Made by a program: the position numbers and the translations under genes. DNA of 64,000 nt from Darksidea phi (lineage: Eukaryota; Ascomycota; Dothideomycetes; Pleosporales; Lentitheciaceae). The DNA lies in NCBI GenBank assembly GCA_030770425.1, contig JASJFT010000020.1, forward strand, positions 186,001 through 250,000. The letters are read 5' to 3'. A model generated the notes under the pieces. That model did not search any database. It worked only from the letters and a program-made list of their open reading frames with translations, and had not been told where the DNA came from. Positions 58,250-64,000 of this stretch are shown here, one piece after another. Position 1 is the stretch's first letter, and each line of letters begins with the position of its first letter.

Positions 58250-59227
58250 ATGTTGCCACTCGCTGCTGCCACAGGCTTACTTATCGCAACCATTGCCAAC
58301 ATTGCTGGCGCCCTACCTCAACCCTTTATTGGGCCGCGCCAAAATCGCTTCACAATCCAGAATTGGGCTAACGATTTCGCCGACGTCGATTTTGTGAACG
58401 GCGCAGACGGCCAGTTTAGTGTAACGTGGGATAATGGACCTGGAGGAAACTTTGTAGTTGGAAAGGGATACCGACCCGCGCGTGATATGTGAGTGAGCAA
58501 GCTCTCTTATTTTCGAAAAGAAAGAAACAAATCAACGTTGTACAAAAATAGGTCACACCTTGCTATGATGGGGGCCTAATTCAATTTCGGCGCGAAACAG
58601 GCTATTCAATTACACTGGAACTTTCGAGGTCGATGGCTGGGCGTACCTTGCGCTATATGGATGGACCACCAACCCATTAGTCGAATACTATGTAATCGAG
58701 TCCAGTAAGTTACATAACATGGCATCCAGCCTCAATGTCATAGAAACCAAGACACTGACCACTTCTTACCAATCACAGTGGGCCGTCACAATCCCTCCGA
58801 CAACGCCAGCGCTACCCAATATGGTACTTTGACTTCCGATGGCGGCACGTATGAAATATGGCAAAAAGAGCGCATAAATGCGCCATCAATCATCGGTGAC
58901 AAGACAGACTTCCAGCAATACTGGTCCATTCGCACGAAGATGCATTGCGGTGGCACTATCAACACAGGGAACCACTTCCGCGCGTGGGAGGCCGCCGGTT
59001 TGAAGCTCGGAAAGCAGAATTACATGGTCATGGGTATTGAAGGTCAACAAGGTAGCGGGGAAGCCGATATTACTGTGGGCGTGAGGCCGACGGTTGCGGT
59101 GCCAGAGACGCCAACGTCGACGTATAGATCAGTGAAACGAACAAGTACGACGAGACGGCCGACTACTACTTCTACACAAGGAACTAGTACTACTACGCGT
59201 AGAACTACTACTACAACAGCGGCCTGA
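58250..59227 (+). CDS. GH11 endo-1,4-beta-xylanase, secreted
   Basis: Cleaves the xylan backbone of plant hemicellulose outside the cell. Three exons (58250-58488, 58601-58704, 58779-59227) sum to 263 residues. A signal peptide (about 1-21) is followed by the GH11 jelly-roll: FSVTWDNGPGGNFVVGKGY at 56-74, YLALYGWTTNPLVEYYVIES with nucleophile Glu108, GGTYEIWQKERINAPSI, QYWSIRTKMHCGGTINTGNH, and IEGQQGSGEA with acid/base Glu202. The usual family words are YIVES and ATEGYQSSG, so the second catalytic loop is somewhat altered (MGIEGQQ). The domain ends near 215 and is followed by a Thr/Ser/Arg-rich tail without a carbohydrate-binding module, probably O-glycosylated. Confidence 0.95.
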
Positions 59228-60454
59228 TTCAGCTAGCTTCCTCAGAGGTTAGACGGAAACGCTCAGCGATAGATATTTTTATAGCGTTTCTCTTTTCCGA
59301 TGACATACATGGCTCTATCTAAAATTTTGCATCGAAGAAATGGTTTTCGCAAATCGTGCCCAGAGCTGCTCAGGATTGGAGGAATGATGTGCTGAGGTGA
59401 TAAACCAATTAGATCCAGCAATATCTGGTGGCTCGTGCTACAGGGGTTAACCGTACCTTTCATCAGCTCTAAGGCCTGCAGCGGTATTTTCGATGGCAAA
59501 ATTCTTGGTCTCTTTCGCAATCACATCAACAGTTCTGACAGATTATCGAGACACGGACTAGTCCTGGTGGAGCCGATGTTCAACATCTTGTAGCATAGAT
59601 CTAGCTGCCTCTTACGATGCTCGTCGGCAAAGGCATTGGGCTTGAACACAGATAAGGTTATGTGCGCGAGGAGGCACGTGGCGCTTTAAGCGTGCACTGA
59701 CGAGGTGCTAGCCGGTGTGAAACCAACTTAGATCGACACGGCAATCGTACGAAGGCATAATCTCTCTAATTATCCGGAATACTCGTCATGTTCAGATTTC
59801 GAGAGGTTGGTGTGAGGTGATGAGCCGAAGTCAATCTCGACACATTCGGGAAACTCGGGAGCAGGAATGCGAGTTAAGAATGATCTTCTCCGGCCCGGGT
59901 AGAGATAAACGCATTCGCAGTCGGCACATATGCCAGTTTTGGACCCTAACGGTCCAAGTTCGATAATCTGCGAAGACGAGTGCATTATGGACGGACTGCA
60001 AATTGTGGTCATGAGGAGAGGAGCCCGCTGTGTCGCATTATCGTAGTGTAGAGTTTGCGATGCGGGCATACCTTCCTCTTAAACTAAGATTCTTTCAAAT
60101 TTAGTAACTAAATAGAGAATGCTTTCGCTAATAGTAACTAACCCTAACCCTAATTATCCGTTATTTTAACCCTCCTTGCGCAGAATAGTCCCCAAGCGAA
60201 AAGGTGCGGCCGTACTACAGCCATCTGGTTACGTTGAGGCAGATCATGTACAAATCCCTGCACAAGTCGAAAAGATACATACACAGCGTCCGCACCCCAG
60301 AGGCTAAGCGATATTCAGTACTGTATTCCTACAGACACGTAATTTCCGTGAGTGCAGATTTATATCTCATATTAAAGTAGCGCTAACACAACTAAACGTA
60401 ACTGTTAACTCTATAACCTGGACTAGTGAAAACATGGAATTGCTTCGACTGAGC
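59228..60454. other. Intergenic with telomere-like motif
   Basis: No supported gene. A minus-strand frame of 99 codons (59770-60069) has a CADCECVYLYPGRRRSF segment but no known domain. The region near 60080-60180 is AT-rich and includes the CCCTAA motif listed separately. Confidence 0.4.
60138..60153. repeat. Short interstitial telomere-like motif
   Basis: CTAACCCTAACCCTAA, i.e. two CCCTAA units plus a partial one, oriented as a left telomere end on the plus strand. It is too short to prove telomeric origin but lies among broken genes. Confidence 0.7.
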
Positions 60455-62695
60455 CTAAGCATAGGCTTCTCCCAGTTTCAACATTTGCGCACTGCCGGCA
60501 TCTTTAAATAGCATCTGGGCCCTTTCATCCTTCAATCTAACCTTAACCTGTTCTTTGAAGACATCGAGGATCTCAATGCCGCCTCCTGTGTTCTCCAACC
60601 TACTAGTAGGAGTCGAGTTCATTGCAAGCGCAGTTAGCTCTGAGGGAGAGCCCCAGCTGCTTGAATACCATCCCGTGAAAGCTGAATAACCAATGTGGCA
60701 CAGAACAAGCAGCACGTAAAGCGAGAGAACAGTCATTGCTGCGACCTGCGCTTTCCCTTCCACACTGTAGGCGTAGCCCAGAATCTGTACTTGGAGCACA
60801 AACTTGGTTGCTTGTTTTTCGTCGTCTTCGGAAATTTCGAAAGCATCGCCACCGTATCCTAATCTTCCGTGCTTAGGGAGAATTTGGTGCACCCATTTAC
60901 CAAGGCTCCATGGGCTTGAAGGATTGTCCAGGCCAGCGGGGGTTCCAATGATAGTCCTATTGAAATTTTGCTCGACCGATTCCATTCGCCACTAACGTCG
61001 CCAGAGTGTTTTCGATAATTATGGGGAACCACTCCGGACTCGTAGTGGGCCTAGTTGTCCACAGTCCGGCTGTTGATAATAAAGTAGAGAAGACAGTATC
61101 GTTTGTTTGGTTGGATGTTGATACAACAGGATTGAGGTAACCTGCCCATTCGGCGCTGAGCTTGACCGGCCGGTACGTGGGATTGAATGTCCCGAAATTA
61201 TCATATCCATTAGGGGCACCGAGAACATGTGTAATCGCATTTCGTGATGATTTAAGGGTGACATTAGCAAATCGGCTGTCGATGCTGCATGCGTAATATG
61301 CCGCCGGACCAGCGTTCGATTCCGGGACAATAGCCACAGCAGTCATAGAAGATTTAGTCCCTTCTAAGAAAGTAGGATCATCAATCCAGTATAGCGAAGG
61401 AGGGTCATTGGCAGCAAGCCCCTTTTCGATTGAGGAAGTGATGTTCGTGTTTTGCTTTAGAACCATTCCTCGATGGTAGCGAAGCTCCCAAACCCGGCTG
61501 CAGATCCTGGGCCATTACTCAGGGTAACGTTGTGAAAACTAGGGAATGAAAGATTGACCACATCGCCTAGTCGATAATTAGCGCCCTCACATCGTGTTAG
61601 AATAATCAGCTGTGAAGTGTCGGCTATGAATAGAGCATCTCGGCGATATTTGAAGTTGCCGATATCTGCATTCACCGCTGCATTTATCCAGAACCTTTCG
61701 AGGTCAACCAGCGCATCCGCGAGAATAGAAGGTGACACGCTCGCTAATGTGAATGCATTGCCCCAAAGGAGCGAAGAATGAACTGGCGTAGAGATGAGCG
61801 CCCGGAAATGAATAGTGCCTGCGGAATAGCTTCTATGCCACCAAGAGTTCTCCAATACTGGAAGTATTGCTCGTTGAAGACTCGCCAACCAGCAGCTGGG
61901 CAAGACAGATCACCATTGTCAAAAGCACAATGATTTAAGTCTGCCGAAGCCTCCATTATCTCGGGGTACAACAAAGCTTCTGTAACTTTGACCCAGAAAG
62001 TGGTCCCACCGGCAGGCCACTCGCCGAGTCGTGGCCTCATAAGAATACCAGTGGACGGGCCAACTGTTAGTCCCGCAACGGAGCAAACGACGAGCAGACA
62101 GATAATGAACCATTTAGTTCGCCTCTTTTCCCATTCGTGATAGACCGTGCCCCAGAGTTCCGGTGACCAAAGAAATGTGAGGTCCTTGAATTGGGTTGCT
62201 GAGAACACAGTACCAAATGGAACACCATTGCCAAACACCAATTCTTCCGAACGTATGTGATAATTATGGCGCTTAGAGAAGCAAGCATGACAATTCATGC
62301 AACTTCGCTGCGAACAAGAGGGCCGCCAGTTTTTGGCTGGCTTGTCCCCTATCCCCCTCAAGTTCACCGCCAATGTAGTGATTGGATCCGTTAAGAACAA
62401 GTAGAGCAATCGCTGCCGAGATTGGAACAAGGTGTACGATACAGTGCAGGGTAGCCACGAGTTTATCTTTTTTCATCACAACCTTCTTTTCCTCGGTCAC
62501 TGTCCAGCCCAATACCTTGGCAAGAAGGTTGAAGCCGGCCGATAGCCCGAGGGCCTTGAAAGTTCGTTGGAGATATGAGCGAAAGCTTCGGCGGGGCCGA
62601 GACTGAACGGGCGTGCTCTTGGGAAGGATTCGATGAGTGGCAGTATCATCGGAGGAGGAAATAGAAGGTGTATTGCTTGTTGGGCTTTGAGTCAA
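60455..62695 (-). pseudogene. Multi-pass membrane protein gene with ~5 frame breaks
   Basis: Consecutive coding pieces run in order on the minus strand: N-terminus MTQSPTSNTPSISSSDD with a helix HCIVHLVPISAAIALLVL; ASLSAIIITY; then ELVFGNGVPFGTVFSATQFK with FLWSPELWG and the helix WFIICLLVVCSVAGLTVGPS; an extracellular-type part (FTLASVSPSILADALVDLER, DIGNFKYRRDALFIAD); SSMTAVAIVPES and PEWFPIIIENTLATLVANG; and a C-terminal helix VAAMTVLSLYVLLVLCHIGY before LENTGGGIEILDVF. Frame switches occur near 62290, 62240, 61830, 61455 and 60975. Four have no plausible GT-AG intron; the one near 61830 might hide a 59-base intron with a weak donor. The last looks like one extra A in an AAAA run. The intact family would be a large fungal membrane protein of unknown function. 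Confidence 0.75.
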
Positions 62696-63083
62696 ACGTT
62701 AGCCTCTTAGCTATTCGGCGCCTGACCGATTGTTTGGACTGATATAGCTGCTAGGTTTCATAAAAAAGACTATTATGAATAGAAACATACAGATGTGTGG
62801 CCGCCAGAGGCGTCATTGAGTAATCTGGACTTAGGGGGTCAGACACATGGGTAGGTCCCGGCGCCGGTGACAAAGAGTCCAATCTTCCAAGCTCCCAGTT
62901 ACTCATCGTGCCGCTCGCACTGGAGACCAGCGGGCTGGGAATCAGGCTGAGGCAAGGTAAGCTAAGAACGATAACGAGAATGGTGAAGGCAGGAAAGGAT
63001 ACATTAAGAGGGCAAACACATCGCAACACGACGAGCGGGGGGCGTGTTGCGCCGCTCCCTTTCACCGTGCTTGTGGAGCATCA
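62696..63083. other. Intergenic, no gene seen
   Basis: 388 bases between divergent broken genes. A minus-strand frame of 104 codons covers it but has no domain. Confidence 0.35.
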
Positions 63084-64000
63084 GTGACAGCACCGGTGCG
63101 CCTTCCGCGGACTCTACGTCGCCGCTCCACCAAACAGGTGCTTCTCCTTGCTTTCGTTATATGCAGTATTCTCGAGATCACCCAAGTGCTGCGCTGCCTA
63201 TCGGGCCCTCCGACCGAACCCATTGCTCAACGATCCGAACAAGTATACATCGCCAGTCTACATTGGAACAACGAGCGGATTTTGCGAAGTCACTAGAATA
63301 ATGCTGTAGTAGCTCTCGCAAAAGCTCTTGGCCGAGACAATGTCTTCGTCACCGTATACGAGAGCGGGAGTTGGGACAACAGCAAAGGCGCGCTGAGGGA
63401 ACTTGATGTGGCGTTGGTGAGACACGGCATTAGGCGCAAAATAACCCTATCAGAAATCACTCATCTAGATGAGATATCTATACGAAATAGGGGCTCTGGC
63501 TGGATTGACACACCTCGAGGAAGGAGGGGGCTCAGGCGAATACCATATCTCTCACGACTCCGTAATTGGACCCTGGAACCTTTACAGGAGCTAGCTCGCC
63601 AGGGGGAAAGGTTCGACAAGGTCCTGTTCTTAAACGACGTTGTATTCACTGTACGCTTTTAGAATTGTTCCTCACCCGGAATATCTTGAGTAGCTGACGG
63701 CATTGTAGACAGACGACGTCTTCCGATTACTCAGCACAAACAACGGAGACTTTGCAGCTACCTGTTCGCTAGACTTTAGTCGGCCTCCACAGTTTTATGA
63801 TACATTTACGCTCAAGGATGCCGAAGGTCATGAAACGCTTATGCAAACGTGGCCTTATTTTCGGGCGAGGGAATCTCGACGAGCAATACTAGCCAACGGT
63901 CCAGTGCCAGTAACTAGTTCTTGGAATGGCATGGGTAAGTTTCGAATACTGTCAGCAACCTATGCAATCTATGCCCGTCTTCTTTTTCACCCTCCGCTAT
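63084..64000 (+). pseudogene. GT69 (CAP59/CMT1-like) mannosyltransferase, broken, runs off the end
   Basis: Family GT69 transfers alpha-1,3-mannose in Golgi glycan or capsule synthesis in fungi. Seen are a membrane anchor (VLLLAFVICSILEI), YIASLHWNNERILRSH, FVTVYESGSWDNSKGALREL, GWIDTPRG, RIPYLSRLRN, KVLFLNDVVFT, then after an intron (63651-63708) TDDVFRLLSTNNGDFAATCS, MQTWPYFRARESRR and SSWNGM. A TAG at 63294-63296 replaces the Trp codon expected after RSH, in the same frame on both sides, so it is a nonsense change (TGG to TAG). No ATG precedes the anchor in frame; the frame opens at a GTG. A second donor at 63935 (GTAAGT) begins another intron, and the gene leaves the window. Otherwise the sequence is well preserved, so inactivation is recent or the TAG is an error. 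Confidence 0.82.

Noticed and set aside
61305..61325. GTTCGATTCC, resembling a tRNA B box
   Set aside because: It lies inside the coding remains of the minus-strand membrane protein (VPESNAGPAA segment), and no matching acceptor stem or A box is present.

Overview
The window looks like nuclear chromosomal DNA of a filamentous ascomycete (Pezizomycotina). Most genes carry one to five short GT-AG introns of about 40-75 bases, often with a CTAAC-type branch site. The gene set mixes core eukaryotic genes (CCT gamma, PRKRIP1-like splicing protein, OTU deubiquitinase) with fungal-only families (DUF6536, DUF3638 giant protein, AsaB/CmcJ-like oxygenase, GT69). A Dothideomycete, perhaps Pleosporales, is my best guess from family style, but no marker here proves it. 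A secreted GH11 xylanase and two small secreted proteins fit a plant-associated or saprotrophic life.

Layout. 0.9-6.5 kb: a DUF6536 membrane protein (-) with a tandem 134-base repeat just upstream, then CCT gamma (-). 7-14.5 kb: an unrecognised conserved-looking ORF (+), an Ost-alpha/DUF300 membrane protein (+), an F-box-like gene with a broken neighbour copy (+), and a secreted proline-rich repeat protein (-). 16-19 kb: a Det1-like histidine phosphatase with a long disordered tail (-), divergent from a PRKRIP1-like protein (+). 19-24.4 kb: an unrecognised decayed frame, an AsaB/CmcJ-like oxygenase (-) divergent from a short-chain dehydrogenase carrying one apparent frameshift (+), and a four-helix membrane protein (-). 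26-36.5 kb: hemerythrin-like protein (-), a small secreted protein (+), a low-complexity protein (+), OTU deubiquitinase (+), thiol-methyltransferase-like protein (-) and a divergent MFS exporter (+). 38-48 kb: one six-exon gene for a 3205-residue DUF3638/DUF3645 protein (-), the largest object in the window. 49.7-51.7 kb: a second MFS transporter (+).

52.9-64 kb is different in character. It holds a cytochrome P450 relic beside an intact aldehyde dehydrogenase, a rhodopsin-like fragment, the GH11 xylanase, a short telomere-like motif, a multi-pass membrane protein gene with about five reading-frame breaks, and a GT69 mannosyltransferase gene with a nonsense codon that runs off the end. This reads as a decaying accessory segment.

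I found no tRNA, rRNA, CRISPR array or intact transposon. No clearly new multi-gene system is evident. The strongest leads are the helicase/SecA-like motif set in the DUF3638 giant, the oxygenase/dehydrogenase pair, and the cluster of broken genes at the right end. Exon-sum arithmetic was used to check gene models: most close to a multiple of three, and the dehydrogenase misses by exactly one base.
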